DNA from: a virus
Length of the DNA stretch: 41,863 bases
Direction: 5' to 3' (one strand)
IMG/VR virus record: IMGVR_UViG_3300031576_000134
Coordinates: 1 to 41,863 of that record
Shown here: positions 1 to 7,928 of the stretch, in pieces
Layout: the number at the start of each line of letters is the position of its first letter
How positions within the stretch are numbered: the first letter of the stretch is position 1
The notes under the pieces: generated by a model
The model's database searches: none
The model's input: the letters and a program-made list of their open reading frames with translations, nothing else
Told to the model about the DNA's origin: nothing
Made by a program: the position numbers and the translations under genes

Positions 1-121
1 AGTAGAGTCCCTTATCGCCGACCCGAACACGAACTATCGCAAGGCAGTCTGGGGAGCAGGCAGTCCTACGGTAGAAGACGACGCAGACGAGGAGGAGATG
101 GAGAATGCCTGGAGTCAATAA
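1..121 (+). CDS. terL: terminase large subunit, C-terminal end (partial copy)
   Basis: Codons from base 2 encode the last 39 residues of the large terminase, ending at TAA 119-121. They are identical to the end of the full-length gene at 40323-41828. This is the right-hand end of the genome reappearing at the left end, so it is a consequence of circular permutation or assembly overlap and not a second gene. The tail is acidic, with an Asp/Glu run before the last few residues. Its end overlaps the next gene, which starts at 105. Confidence 0.9.
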   Translation, partial: VESLIADPNTNYRKAVWGAGSPTVEDDADEEEMENAWSQ

Positions 122-156
122 GGAGCCGATCGCCTTGGCGAAGCTCGACATGCAGA
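1..156. repeat. terminal direct repeat, left copy
   Basis: Bases 1-156 match 41708-41863 at every position except base 122 (G here, T at 41829). The repeat joins the two ends in frame through the terminase gene, which shows that the unit genome is circular or circularly permuted and about 41,707 bp long. The length does not by itself separate real terminal redundancy from an assembler overlap. Confidence 0.95.
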
Positions 157-440
157 TCCTTGCCATAAACAAGGCGAAGTACCCGAACGGAAGCCAGTAC
201 GCCGGCATCGAGTTCAGCTGCCCGCTCGAGAACAATCGCAGCACGAAGGTCCGCGTCTGGTTCAAGAACCCGCCCGATGGCAACGAGCCGCACGCCGAGG
301 CGAAGCACACGCTGATCACCGAGTCGGCCGTCGAGGACCAGACGATGTCGAAGCTCTCCATCAAGGAGGAGATCGACCTCGGTCCGCGTCTCGGCGGCAA
401 GTACCGGATCACCGACGGGAGCATCGCCGCTCTCGGCTAG
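105..440 (+). CDS. hypothetical protein downstream of terminase
   Basis: This 111-residue protein is not one I recognise. It begins MPGVNKEPIALAK, has no transmembrane segment or signal peptide, and looks like a small soluble mixed-fold protein. The ATG at 105 follows GGAGGAG by 7 nt, a strong ribosome site placed inside the end of the terminase gene, so the two overlap by 17 bases and are probably translated together. The next gene starts at the base after its stop codon. The position between terminase and portal suggests a small virion or assembly protein, but nothing in the sequence shows a function. The second copy of its start (41812) has Asn instead of Lys at residue 6. Confidence 0.75.
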   Translation: MPGVNKEPIALAKLDMQILAINKAKYPNGSQYAGIEFSCPLENNRSTKVRVWFKNPPDGNEPHAEAKHTLITESAVEDQTMSKLSIKEEIDLGPRLGGKYRITDGSIAALG

Positions 441-1250
441 ATGCCATCGGTCTCGCAGCGCAACCGGACCGTCGACGCGCGGTCTCGGGCAATGGAGCAA
501 GCTCTCTTGCGCTGGATGGTCCGCGCAGGGACGGTGAACGCGAGGGAAGCCTCCGCTCACCGTACTCTGAGCGACAAGCTCGAGAAGGCTCTCGGCGCTG
601 AATTGCGAGATCTCATCCTCGCATTCGGTCTCAGGCAGACGATCGATGCAGCCAATCGATCTGGTGCCGAGATCGTAGGCGCTCGCGTCGTGCCTCCAGG
701 TCTCTACGCCGACGCGGTAGCGGGCAAGCCCGTGAAGATCAAATACTTCCAGCGCTACATCGATGGGATCGAGGTACGGACGCGCTCGATCATGACCGAG
801 ACTCGCGACCTCATCCGCGATGAAGTCAAGCGCATTATGGCTGACGCGCAGTCCGAAGATCCACGACCGAGTGCAGGAGAAATTGCGAGGCGCATCCGCA
901 CCACCATCATGGCGCCTGACCCTCGCAATCGCGCGTACGTGTTCTCGCCAGAGCGTGCTGCTGTCATCGCGCGTACCGAACTTGGGCAGGCCGAGAACAC
1001 TGGGACGTTCGGCGGATATCAGCTGACGGGCGTGAAGCGAATCGAATGGCTTGCGGTCACCGCTGATCGGAAGTCTGGGGAGCGCCGTCATTGGGAGATG
1101 GACGGCGTGCAGATCAATATCGGTGACAAGTTCGTCCTTCCCAGCGGGGCTCAGCTCCGGTACCCTGGCGACCCAAGCGGTCCGATCTCTGAAACTGTGC
1201 AATGCCGGTGTACGATGAAGCCCGTCGCTCCGCCGAGGAAGAAGGAATAG
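441..1250 (+). CDS. phage head morphogenesis protein (Mu F / SPP1 gp7-like)
   Basis: The 269-residue product has the hallmark C-terminus of minor head proteins of the Mu gpF/SPP1 gp7 group: an IARTE motif near residue 177, a basic-aromatic middle, then a VQCRCT motif near the end in the place of the usual NCRC. Proteins of this group are bound to the portal or capsid interior and are needed for head assembly or early ejection steps. The first half is helical and has no obvious motif. The start codon directly follows the stop of the previous gene, and the portal gene starts 3 bases after its stop, so head gene order is typical although F usually follows portal. A GCAAGctctCTTGC palindrome lies inside the gene at 497-510. 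Confidence 0.75.
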   Translation: MPSVSQRNRTVDARSRAMEQALLRWMVRAGTVNAREASAHRTLSDKLEKALGAELRDLILAFGLRQTIDAANRSGAEIVGARVVPPGLYADAVAGKPVKIKYFQRYIDGIEVRTRSIMTETRDLIRDEVKRIMADAQSEDPRPSAGEIARRIRTTIMAPDPRNRAYVFSPERAAVIARTELGQAENTGTFGGYQLTGVKRIEWLAVTADRKSGERRHWEMDGVQINIGDKFVLPSGAQLRYPGDPSGPISETVQCRCTMKPVAPPRKKE

Positions 1251-1253
1251 TCG

Positions 1254-2612
1254 ATGGCAGAGCCGATTCTCACAGTCGCTGGCACCACGGGCCTCAAGCA
1301 GTGGTCGGGCTACGTCGACGAAGAGCAGCACAAGGACCTCAAGGGTGGACAGGGAGCACGCGTCTTCTCGGAGATGGGATCGAACGATCCCGTCTGCCAC
1401 GCGTACTTGCTCGCGCTCGAGATGCTCTGCAGGCAGGTGCCATTCACATTCAACGCTGTCGACAAACGTCCAGAGGCCAAGCAGGTCGCGGACTTCGTGA
1501 CGTCGTGCTGGGAGGATATGGAGAGCACGCCGACCGAGGCGATCAGCGAGATCATCTCGTTCGCGCAGTACGGTTGGTCGCTGTGCGAGACCAACTACAA
1601 GATCCGACGGGGTAAGTCGCCGTTCGGCCAGTTCAACTCGCGCTACAACGACGGCAAGATCGGATGGCGCGATCACTCGATCCGCTCGCAGGACAGCTTG
1701 CAGTGGTGGGACTTCGCAGATAACGGTCGCGTGCTCGCGATGTGGCAGAGCGCAGCGCCGGACTTCAGGCTGCGCAAGATCCCGATCGACAAGTCGCTGC
1801 TGTTCCGTGTCCGTACGCGGAAGAACAACCCGGAGGGCATCTCGCTCATCCGCGGTGCGTACGTCCCGTACTACTTCGTGAAGCGCCTGCGCGAGATCGA
1901 GGCCATTGGCGTCGAGCGCGACCTCGCGGGCTTGCCGGTCATGCAGCTGCCCGTCGAGTTCATGCGCGCACGACCGACAGCAGATCAGCTGCGTACGCGT
2001 CAGGCATACGAGAAGCTCGTGAGCCGTGTCCGTATGGACCGATACCACGGGCTCGTCATTCCGTCGGAGACGATGCCTGACGGTACACAGTCCGGATATA
2101 AGCTCAGCCTGCTGACCTCCGGAGGCCGACGTCCGGTCGACGTGAACGAGATCATCAAGCGATACGAGTCCCGGATCCTCGTCAGCGTGCTCGCAGAGTT
2201 GCTGCTGCTCGGCATGGACAAGGTCGGGTCGTGGGCGCTGAGCGATAGCAAGACCGAGATGCTCGCGCTCTCATTGAACGCGATTCTCAGCTCGATCACC
2301 GACGTGTTCAATCGACACGCGATCCCGAGACTCTGCAGGCTGAACAACATCCCCGAGGAGTTGTTCCCGGTCATGGCGCACGGAGAGATCGAGCGTCCGG
2401 ATGTTCAGCAATTCGGCGCTGCTCTCGCGCAGCTGATCAGCGCTGGTGCGCTGGTACCGGATGACTCGCTCGAGACCTTCATCCGCGAGACGTTCGGCCT
2501 GCCGGTCAAGGACGCCGGTGCTCCCGAGGCCGGTCAGAGGCCGACGGTGCCGGAGCTTCAGAAGCGAAGCTGGTTCGCCAAGACATGGAGCCGATTGCGC
2601 CGCGCTGCCTGA
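1254..2612 (+). CDS. portal protein (DUF935 / Mu gp29-like)
   Basis: The 452-residue protein fits the DUF935-type portal family: a mixed N-terminal region, a central stem with the motif ISFAQYGWSLCE near residue 105, a long middle with IPIDKSLLFRVR, and a helical C-terminal part with LLLGMDKVGSWALSDSKTE followed by a long helix. Portals form the dodecameric ring at one capsid vertex through which DNA is packaged and ejected. Length and the position between terminase and the protease gene support the call. The ATG at 1254 follows AAGGA by about 7 nt. The gene is followed by an 89-bp gap with two palindromic motif copies. Confidence 0.8.
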   Translation: MAEPILTVAGTTGLKQWSGYVDEEQHKDLKGGQGARVFSEMGSNDPVCHAYLLALEMLCRQVPFTFNAVDKRPEAKQVADFVTSCWEDMESTPTEAISEIISFAQYGWSLCETNYKIRRGKSPFGQFNSRYNDGKIGWRDHSIRSQDSLQWWDFADNGRVLAMWQSAAPDFRLRKIPIDKSLLFRVRTRKNNPEGISLIRGAYVPYYFVKRLREIEAIGVERDLAGLPVMQLPVEFMRARPTADQLRTRQAYEKLVSRVRMDRYHGLVIPSETMPDGTQSGYKLSLLTSGGRRPVDVNEIIKRYESRILVSVLAELLLLGMDKVGSWALSDSKTEMLALSLNAILSSITDVFNRHAIPRLCRLNNIPEELFPVMAHGEIERPDVQQFGAALAQLISAGALVPDDSLETFIRETFGLPVKDAGAPEAGQRPTVPELQKRSWFAKTWSRLRRAA

Positions 2613-2617
2613 TTTGC

Positions 2618-2649
2618 GCAATTCAACTTGCACTGGCAAGTTAGCTTAC
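2618..2649. promoter_or_regulatory. tandem pair of the dispersed palindrome between portal and protease genes
   Basis: GCAATTCAACTTGC at 2618-2631 is an exact GCAA-N6-TTGC site. GCAAGTTAGCTTAC at 2636-2649 matches it except for one base. Their centres are 18 bp apart. They occupy the only gap between the portal gene and the next gene, which has no visible Shine-Dalgarno sequence, so binding here could block read-through or local initiation. Confidence 0.6.
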
Positions 2650-2701
2650 GTGATCGGAGATTTGACGACGGCGCAGGGCTTGTGGTTCCCTCTCCCACCA
2701 G

Positions 2702-4138
2702 TTGCCCTACGCGAGCATCGATGCACTTCCAGAGGAAGTGCGAACAGGGCTGCCTCCCTTGGCGCAGCACCTGTTCAAGCGCGTAGCGAACAGCGCTCTC
2801 GCCGCAGGTGCCTCGGATGTGGAAGCTCTCGCGACTGCGTGGGCTGGTCTCTATAACGCAGGCTGGGAGAAGACCGAGAAGGGCGAATATGCTCAGGTCG
2901 TCAAGCAGCGCGTGAAGTTCGCGAAGCGTGCAGCAGGCGACACCAGCGACATCCGCCAGGTCTCGATCACCGCGCCGATCACGCATTTCGAGAAGCGTGA
3001 CGACGGCTCGCTCAAGGTGTTCGGCTGGGGCTCGGTCGTCATCGACAAGGATGGCAACGTCGTCGTCGATCACGACGAGGACATCATCGAAGCCTCCGAG
3101 ATCGAGAAGGCATCGTACAACTTCGTTAAGACGAGCGGCACAGCGAACGGGATGCACGAGGGTCCCGACGTCGGCTCGCTCATCGAGTGCGTCGCGTTCA
3201 CGCCGGAGAAGCGCGTCGCGATGGGACTCGACGGCTCGGGACCGACCGGCATGTGGGTCGGCTTCGACGTCTTCGATAAGGGAGCCATCCAGAAGGTTCG
3301 CAGCGGCGAGTGGACGGAGTTCTCGATCGAGGGTGAGGCTCACCGACACATCGAGCCCGGGATTGCGAAGCAGCGCGCGAAGCTGCGTGATCTCGTTATC
3401 AACAAGATCGCGCTCGTCGATAGCGGTGCCGGACGCGGAGTCACGGTCCAACTCGTGAAGGGAATCAAGATGAACCTCAAGCAGCTGATGGAGAAGATCC
3501 GCAAGGCACTCGCGCTCAAGAAGAAGGAAGGCGAAGGCCAGGATCCCGGCGCGATGCTCGACGCCATCCTCGGCAAGCTCTCGCCCGAGGAGCGCACGAT
3601 CGTCGAGATGGCGATGCAGGCCGCGGCCGGTTCCGGCATGCCGCCTCCGACGGAGCCCACGCCGGTCGACGAGCCGCTGCCCGAGGACATGCCCGAGGAG
3701 CAGAGGAAGTCCATCCAGAAGGCGCGGCAGGACGCGGCCGACGCGCGTGCCGAGGTGCAGAAGCTCCGGAACGAGAAGGACCGCGAGGGCTTCGTGAAGT
3801 TCGCGAAGAACAAGCTCCCGATGATCTCCGGCATGAGCAGCGAGGAGATGGGCGAGGTGCTGCACGTCGCGAAGGGACGCCTCAGCGAGGCGCTCTACGA
3901 CAAGCTCACCAACACGCTCGTCTCGACGAACAAGGCGCTCGAGGAGAGCAAGGTCTTCGGCGAGGAGGGAAGCTCCGGCGAACCTGCTCCCGACAGCGGC
4001 GAGGGCGAGATCCGGGCGCTCGCGCAGAAGATGATGAAGGAGGACCCGAACCTCAACGAGGCCAAGGCCTACCAGAAGGCGATGAAGTATCCGGAGGGAC
4101 GGCAGGCGATGAAGAAGCACCTGCGCCCCGACGCGTAG
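2702..4138 (+). CDS. ChaB-domain / XkdF-like prohead protease with scaffold tail
   Basis: The 478-residue protein has three parts. Residues 1-60 resemble ChaB (LPEEVRTGLPPLAQHLFKR, then AAWAGLYNAGW-type helices). Residues about 80-255 look like the XkdF-type phage serine protease: FGWGSVVIDKDG, an HDED segment, a GMHEG motif and WTEFSIEGEAHR. Residues 255-478 are Lys/Glu/Ala-rich and helical, as expected of a scaffold domain cleaved during head maturation. Only a TTG (2702) gives the family-typical MPY start, because the frame closes at TGA 2663 and there is no ATG or GTG between. No clear ribosome site precedes it. It is followed by a structured gap and then the decoration and capsid genes. 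Confidence 0.7.
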   Translation: MPYASIDALPEEVRTGLPPLAQHLFKRVANSALAAGASDVEALATAWAGLYNAGWEKTEKGEYAQVVKQRVKFAKRAAGDTSDIRQVSITAPITHFEKRDDGSLKVFGWGSVVIDKDGNVVVDHDEDIIEASEIEKASYNFVKTSGTANGMHEGPDVGSLIECVAFTPEKRVAMGLDGSGPTGMWVGFDVFDKGAIQKVRSGEWTEFSIEGEAHRHIEPGIAKQRAKLRDLVINKIALVDSGAGRGVTVQLVKGIKMNLKQLMEKIRKALALKKKEGEGQDPGAMLDAILGKLSPEERTIVEMAMQAAAGSGMPPPTEPTPVDEPLPEDMPEEQRKSIQKARQDAADARAEVQKLRNEKDREGFVKFAKNKLPMISGMSSEEMGEVLHVAKGRLSEALYDKLTNTLVSTNKALEESKVFGEEGSSGEPAPDSGEGEIRALAQKMMKEDPNLNEAKAYQKAMKYPEGRQAMKKHLRPDA

Positions 4139-4174
4139 GTCGCGCGAAGCCAGTCGTCAGACGTCTGCTCCTTG

Positions 4175-4224
4175 GTGGGAGCCGAGACCCCAGGCGTGCT
4201 CGCTGGGGTCTTGCCATTAGGAGC
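4175..4224 (+). ncRNA. conserved intergenic hairpin module, copy 1
   Basis: The module reads GGGAGCCGAGA, a hairpin, then GCCATTAGGAGCGC. The stem AGACCCCAG (4183-4191) pairs with CTGGGGTCT (4201-4209), extendable to 11 pairs with one G-U; the loop is 9 nt. The same flanks surround a different but equally perfect stem at 5044-5092. It ends 37 nt before the ATG of the decoration gene. No U-run follows, so an RNA stabiliser or processing site is as likely as a terminator. Confidence 0.65.
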
Positions 4225-4261
4225 GCACGAGCGCTGCTAGCACCGAGGGAGAACTAAGACC

Positions 4262-5020
4262 ATGTCGCACTACCTGCCATCGCTCGATGACGGCTCCAAG
4301 CTCTCGAACGGTGATCTCACCGCCGCAGCCAACCTCTACAAGCTGGTGAAGCTGAACTCCTCGACGAAGGTCATCCTCGCGTCGGCGGGAACCGACGTGA
4401 TCTACGGGTCGCTCTACAACGACCCGAACACCAACGACCCGTGTCGAGTCGCGGTGCTCGGACCGATGGTGAAGGTGCAGGCCGGCACCACCATCAGCGA
4501 GAACGACCCGATCACCAGCGACAGCGCCGGCAAGGCCGCGGTCGCGGTGCCGGGCGACTACGTCGTCGGTCGCGCGAACGTCGACGCGGTCGACGGCGAC
4601 ATCTTCGAGATCCGGATGACGCACGAAGGGACGCTCGCCGCGGCGAACCCGACGGCGAAGCCGGTGAAGGTGTCCTTCCACTTCAACCTCGCTGACATCG
4701 CGAACGGCAACATCGTCAGCTCATACCTGCCCGGGTTCGCCGGCACGGTCGAGCGGATGAGCGCGACCGTCACCAATCCCGCGACGACCGCGGCGAAGCT
4801 GACGACGCTCAACCCGGAGATCGCGGGAACCGACGTGACCGGAGGCGTGCTCGCGCTGACCAGCGCGAACATGACGCCGATCGGCGCGACGGTGGAGAGC
4901 ACCGCGACGACCGCGGCGAAGACCTTCACCGCGGTGCAGACGATCGACATCGAGGCGTCGTCGACCACGGCGTTCGTCGAGGGCGAGATCGATCTGATCC
5001 TCCACCTGAACGCGCTGTAG
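4262..5020 (+). CDS. probable head decoration protein (DUF2190-like N-terminus)
   Basis: The 252-residue product lies directly before the major capsid gene. Residues 20-125 have the small beta-rich pattern of phage DUF2190-type decoration proteins (alternating V, G and D, with a GKAAVAVPGDYVVGRA stretch). Residues 130-252 are Thr/Ala-rich beta sequence that may form an outer domain. There are no signal peptides or cysteine clusters. GGGAG lies 10 nt before the ATG. The gene sits between two copies of a conserved hairpin module, which suggests it is produced at high level like the capsid. Identity as decoration protein is inferred from position, size and composition. Confidence 0.6.
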   Translation: MSHYLPSLDDGSKLSNGDLTAAANLYKLVKLNSSTKVILASAGTDVIYGSLYNDPNTNDPCRVAVLGPMVKVQAGTTISENDPITSDSAGKAAVAVPGDYVVGRANVDAVDGDIFEIRMTHEGTLAAANPTAKPVKVSFHFNLADIANGNIVSSYLPGFAGTVERMSATVTNPATTAAKLTTLNPEIAGTDVTGGVLALTSANMTPIGATVESTATTAAKTFTAVQTIDIEASSTTAFVEGEIDLILHLNAL

Positions 5021-5043
5021 TGCGCGGTCAGCTGCTCCGATGA

Positions 5044-5092
5044 GGGAGCCGAGAGCCTGGGCAACTCGCCAGGCTCTCGCCATTAGGAGCGC
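5044..5092 (+). ncRNA. conserved intergenic hairpin module, copy 2
   Basis: GGGAGCCGAGA (5044-5054) and GCCATTAGGAGCGC (5079-5092) match copy 1 exactly, while the stem between them is different: CGAGAGCCTGG (5050-5060) pairs with CCAGGCTCTCG (5069-5079), 11 pairs, with an 8-nt loop. Conserved flanks around a stem that keeps pairing despite base changes are the signature of a functional RNA. It lies 35 nt before the major capsid ATG. Confidence 0.65.
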
Positions 5093-5127
5093 GTCGAGCG
5101 CACGCAAAGGCAAAGGGAGACAATCAG

Positions 5128-6114
5128 ATGCCGCAGCCAACCAGGCGCCAAGTCCACGTCGATCGACCGCTCTCCGCGTTGTCCATCGCGCTCATGCAGG
5201 ACAACTCCGAGCGAGTGTCCGACAGCTTCTTCCCGGTCGTGAAGGTCGACAAGCGCTCGGACACGTACTACACGTACGACACCGGCGAGCTCTTCCGCAC
5301 CGACGCCGAGGAGCGCGCTCCCGGAACTCCGGCGGTGCGCCGAGGCTGGAAGATCTCGACCGACACGTACACGTGCAAGCGGTACGACGTCGCGGTCCCG
5401 ATCGACGACGAGACGGACGAGAACGCCGACGAAGTCCTCAACATGTACGAGGACGCGGTGCAGGTGATCACGCAGGATCTCGCGATCAAGCGCGACGTGA
5501 TCTGGGCGACCAAGTACTTCGCCACGGGCATCTGGACCACGGATGACGACGGCGTCGCTTCCGGTCCGTCCGGCACGCAGTTCCTCCGCTTCGACGCGTC
5601 GAACAGCACGCCGATCGAGGTCATCCGCTCGAGGCTCTCGACGGTGCAGGCCCTCACCGGCAAGCGCCCGAACAAGATGCTCGTCGGGCGCGCGGTGTTC
5701 GAGGTCCTCATGGATCACTCGACCATCCTCGATCGTCTCGCGACGACCGGGCTCAAGGTCGCGAACGCGCAGACCCTCGCGCAGATCCTCGACCTCGAGG
5801 AGGTGAAGGTCGCGGACACGCTCCGCAACACCGCGAAGGAAGGTCAGACCAAGTCGATGTCGCGCGTGTTCGGCAAGCACATCCTGCTCGCCTACGTGCC
5901 GAAGGCTCCGGGCAAGAAGATCGCGAGCGCGGGCTACACGTTCTCGTGGAAGAAGTTCGACAAGACGATCCCGGGAGCGGGTTCGCTCGCCGCGGCGGTG
6001 AAGCGCTGGCGCGACGAGAACATCGAGTCCGACGTGATCGAGGGCTCGATGTACTTCGACCACAAGGTCATCTCCGCCGACCTCGGCGCGTTCCTCGAGA
6101 ACTGCATCTCGTAG
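5128..6114 (+). CDS. major capsid protein
   Basis: The 328-residue protein is the best major capsid candidate: correct place (after protease and decoration genes, before connectors) and HK97-type features, namely a helical N-terminus, an extended E-loop-like region around residues 40-70, TYTCKRYDVAVPIDDE, an amphipathic spine helix with VITQDLAIKRDVIWATKYF (120-140), GKRPNKMLVGRAVFEVL (about 175-192) and a beta-rich end. Lambda gpE-like and related capsids of similar size show this pattern. AGGGAG precedes the ATG by 8 nt, an efficient start. A conserved hairpin module lies upstream, and an inverted repeat lies downstream that buries the next ribosome site, consistent with much higher output of this gene than its neighbour. 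Confidence 0.8.
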   Translation: MPQPTRRQVHVDRPLSALSIALMQDNSERVSDSFFPVVKVDKRSDTYYTYDTGELFRTDAEERAPGTPAVRRGWKISTDTYTCKRYDVAVPIDDETDENADEVLNMYEDAVQVITQDLAIKRDVIWATKYFATGIWTTDDDGVASGPSGTQFLRFDASNSTPIEVIRSRLSTVQALTGKRPNKMLVGRAVFEVLMDHSTILDRLATTGLKVANAQTLAQILDLEEVKVADTLRNTAKEGQTKSMSRVFGKHILLAYVPKAPGKKIASAGYTFSWKKFDKTIPGAGSLAAAVKRWRDENIESDVIEGSMYFDHKVISADLGAFLENCIS

Positions 6115-6158
6115 GCCTGGCCCTGGCTGACGGGCTCTGGAACTGCTGTAGCGCGTAG

Positions 6159-6198
6159 CTCCTCCAGATCGAGATCGGTCGATCGCGCTCTGGAGGAG
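6159..6198 (+). promoter_or_regulatory. inverted repeat burying the ribosome site of the next gene
   Basis: CTCCTCCAGA (6159-6168) pairs perfectly with TCTGGAGGAG (6189-6198), which contains the Shine-Dalgarno sequence 3 nt before the ATG at 6202. A smaller TCGA/TCGA stem can form in the 20-nt loop. The hairpin could end capsid transcription or lower translation of the following gene. The same 10-bp arms recur at 9609-9686. Confidence 0.6.
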
Positions 6199-6201
6199 TT
6201 C

Positions 6202-6870
6202 ATGGGTTACGTCGCAGGCAAGCAGATCAAGGTCAACGACAAGGTCTACGAGCGCGGAGATCCCGTGCCGGACGCGGAGAAGTCGTTCGGGCGGAACATC
6301 TACTCCGCGCTCGCGCACGGCCAGCTGATCCACATCCCCGACGGTCCGCTCGAGCCGCTCGGCCTGATGAAGCGAATGACCGGCGCACAGATCAAGGAGC
6401 TGGCCTCCGACCTCAAGATCAACATCGAGGGCCTCTCGAAGCTGGAGGCCATCGACAAGATCTGGGGAACGCGTCCGCAGCGTGCGACCACGAGCGAGGT
6501 TCCGCTCGAGAAGATGTGGCGCTACGAGCACAGCAGCCCGCGCCAGTACCTCGAGTACCTCTACGTCGTCGAGCCCGAGCACGAGAAGCTGCGCAAGCAC
6601 GGTGAGGAGTTCGGCGTCCCGACCGGCGATGACCCGTTCGACTTCATCGACGCGCTCCTGGTGAAGGCCGGCTACGAGCAGCCCAGCGATCCGAACCCGC
6701 AGCACCGGAAGGGCCTCGAGCAGCAGCGGAAGCGCCGCGAGCGCAGGGACGAGGCGGAGGCCGAGTCCAAGCGCGAAGCCCGGGAAGCCCGCAACGGGAG
6801 CCAGGACGAGCCCGAAGAGAAGGGCGATAGCGGTGCCGTGCCTCAGCCCGGAGCCGACGACGGGGAATGA
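6202..6870 (+). CDS. hypothetical protein after the capsid gene
   Basis: The 222-residue protein begins MGYVAGKQIKVNDKVYERGD, a small basic beta segment, followed by a globular part with IKELASDLKINIEGLSKLEAIDKIW, which has the look of a SAP/Rho-N-like helix-extended loop-helix nucleic-acid module. From residue about 150 onward it is very rich in Arg, Lys, Glu and Asp and is probably disordered. I do not recognise the family. The position between capsid and connector suggests a head completion or minor head protein. Its ribosome site GGAGGAG lies inside the right arm of an inverted repeat, so translation is probably held low or made conditional. The connector gene follows after 3 bases. Confidence 0.6.
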   Translation: MGYVAGKQIKVNDKVYERGDPVPDAEKSFGRNIYSALAHGQLIHIPDGPLEPLGLMKRMTGAQIKELASDLKINIEGLSKLEAIDKIWGTRPQRATTSEVPLEKMWRYEHSSPRQYLEYLYVVEPEHEKLRKHGEEFGVPTGDDPFDFIDALLVKAGYEQPSDPNPQHRKGLEQQRKRRERRDEAEAESKREAREARNGSQDEPEEKGDSGAVPQPGADDGE

Positions 6871-6873
6871 TCG

Positions 6874-7329
6874 GTGACCTGGAGCTACAGCACTGCGGAG
6901 ACCTCGGACAAAGATAAGGTCCGAGGCAAGATCGGTGATATCCAGGAGGATCGTCCGATTCTGTCGGACGAAGCCCTCCTGGCTCTCATTGGCGAGTATC
7001 CGGTCGGCGCTGTAGATCTGACGTCGGTCGCCATCAAGGCAGTCCGGCGAATCATCGCATCACGTGCTCGTAGCGTTGATCGCAGCGGCGCAGGTATCAA
7101 CACATCGAGAGGTCAGGAGTTCGATCACTGGGTGAAGCTGCTCGAGATCCTGATGGCGGATCGCAGCGAAAGCTCGGAGACCACGAACTTCGTGGGCGGC
7201 ATCTATCAGTCGCAGGATCTGGCCAACGACTCCGAGAGCGGACTCAAGCGTCCGGCGTTCAGCATCGGATACGACGATTTCGCAGGAGGCTCGCGCAGGA
7301 GCACGGACCCAGGCAGCGATTCTGAATGA
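6874..7329 (+). CDS. head-tail connector (gp6-like adaptor)
   Basis: The 151-residue product starts at GTG 6874 with MTWSYS and then has a KVRGKIGD segment and ILSDEALLALIGE, the pattern of HK97 gp6/SPP1 gp15-type adaptors: a short strand followed by a DKVR helix and an SDEE-like helix. These proteins form a ring under the portal that receives the tail. Position (first small gene after the capsid group, before an HK97 gp10-like gene) supports this. It overlaps the next gene by an ATGA. The C-terminal third is polar and probably flexible. Confidence 0.6.
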   Translation: MTWSYSTAETSDKDKVRGKIGDIQEDRPILSDEALLALIGEYPVGAVDLTSVAIKAVRRIIASRARSVDRSGAGINTSRGQEFDHWVKLLEILMADRSESSETTNFVGGIYQSQDLANDSESGLKRPAFSIGYDDFAGGSRRSTDPGSDSE

Positions 7330-7928
7330 GCATCGAGATCCGCAGAGAAGGCGCGAACATCGGCGCGCTGTTCGACCAGATTCGCTACGGCATGCCCGGA
7401 GCTTTGGCGAAGCTCGTCTTGCAGGGAGCGCAGGTCGCTGCTGGTGCAATCTCGAAGGAAGTCTACTCGTCATTTGACGTGAGGACCGGCGCTCTCGCTC
7501 GCTCATTCCGCGCGACGTTCCTCGGCAACGTCGACGGAGCGATCACCGCAACTGCGTCCTCGGATCTGATCTACGCTCGCGTCCAGGACGAGGGTGGAGA
7601 GGTGAAGCCTCGCGTCATGAGGACGCTCGCGGTGCCGATCCGGTCGGCGAACATCGCAGTTGGCAAGTGGCCGAGGCACTGGCCGAAGGGTGAGCTGAGG
7701 TTCATCCGTCGACCAGGCAAAGACCCGCTGCTCGCGACGGTGACTGGCAAGGGCAAGAACCAGAAGGTTCATCCGAAGTATGTGCTCAAGGAGAGCGTGC
7801 ACATCGTCGGTCAGAACTACGTGCAGAAGGCCGCTGACACGTCGCAAGATGAGATTGCTGAGATCCTTGGCGGAGGCGTCGAGCAGATCGTCGATCGTGC
7901 AGGAAAAACTGCATCGGGGAGGACCTGA
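7326..7928 (+). CDS. head-tail joining protein (HK97 gp10-like)
   Basis: The 200-residue protein follows the adaptor gene with a 4-base ATGA overlap and overlaps the next gene by one base. Its plan, an N-terminal helix with ALAKLVLQGAQVAAGAI, a TGALARSFRA motif, then YARVQDEGGEV and a long basic segment, is that of HK97 gp10/neck proteins, in which the TG-L-S and Y-QEFG motifs are conserved. Such proteins complete the neck and help attach the tail. I infer the role from motif pattern and order and not from close identity. Confidence 0.6.
   Translation: MSIEIRREGANIGALFDQIRYGMPGALAKLVLQGAQVAAGAISKEVYSSFDVRTGALARSFRATFLGNVDGAITATASSDLIYARVQDEGGEVKPRVMRTLAVPIRSANIAVGKWPRHWPKGELRFIRRPGKDPLLATVTGKGKNQKVHPKYVLKESVHIVGQNYVQKAADTSQDEIAEILGGGVEQIVDRAGKTASGRT

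Noticed and set aside
66-2048. 660-residue open frame on the minus strand
   Set aside because: It lies opposite the well-supported head and portal genes; its Arg/Leu/Asp-rich, motif-free product is the usual antisense shadow in G+C-rich coding DNA.
2558-4120. 520-residue open frame on the minus strand
   Set aside because: It is antisense to the ChaB/protease gene, rich in Leu, Arg and His, with no ribosome site or known motif.
4175-5092. the twin hairpins as ordinary Rho-independent terminators
   Set aside because: Neither is followed by a U-run, and conserved flanks on both sides would not be needed for termination.
5083-6705. 540-residue open frame on the minus strand
   Set aside because: It is antisense to the major capsid gene and its neighbour; low-complexity composition and no motif.
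7851-7865. GCAAGATGAGATTGC as a member of the dispersed family
   Set aside because: The spacing is one base longer (N7) than the main class. Only two such 15-mers were seen (the other near 21861), close to chance.
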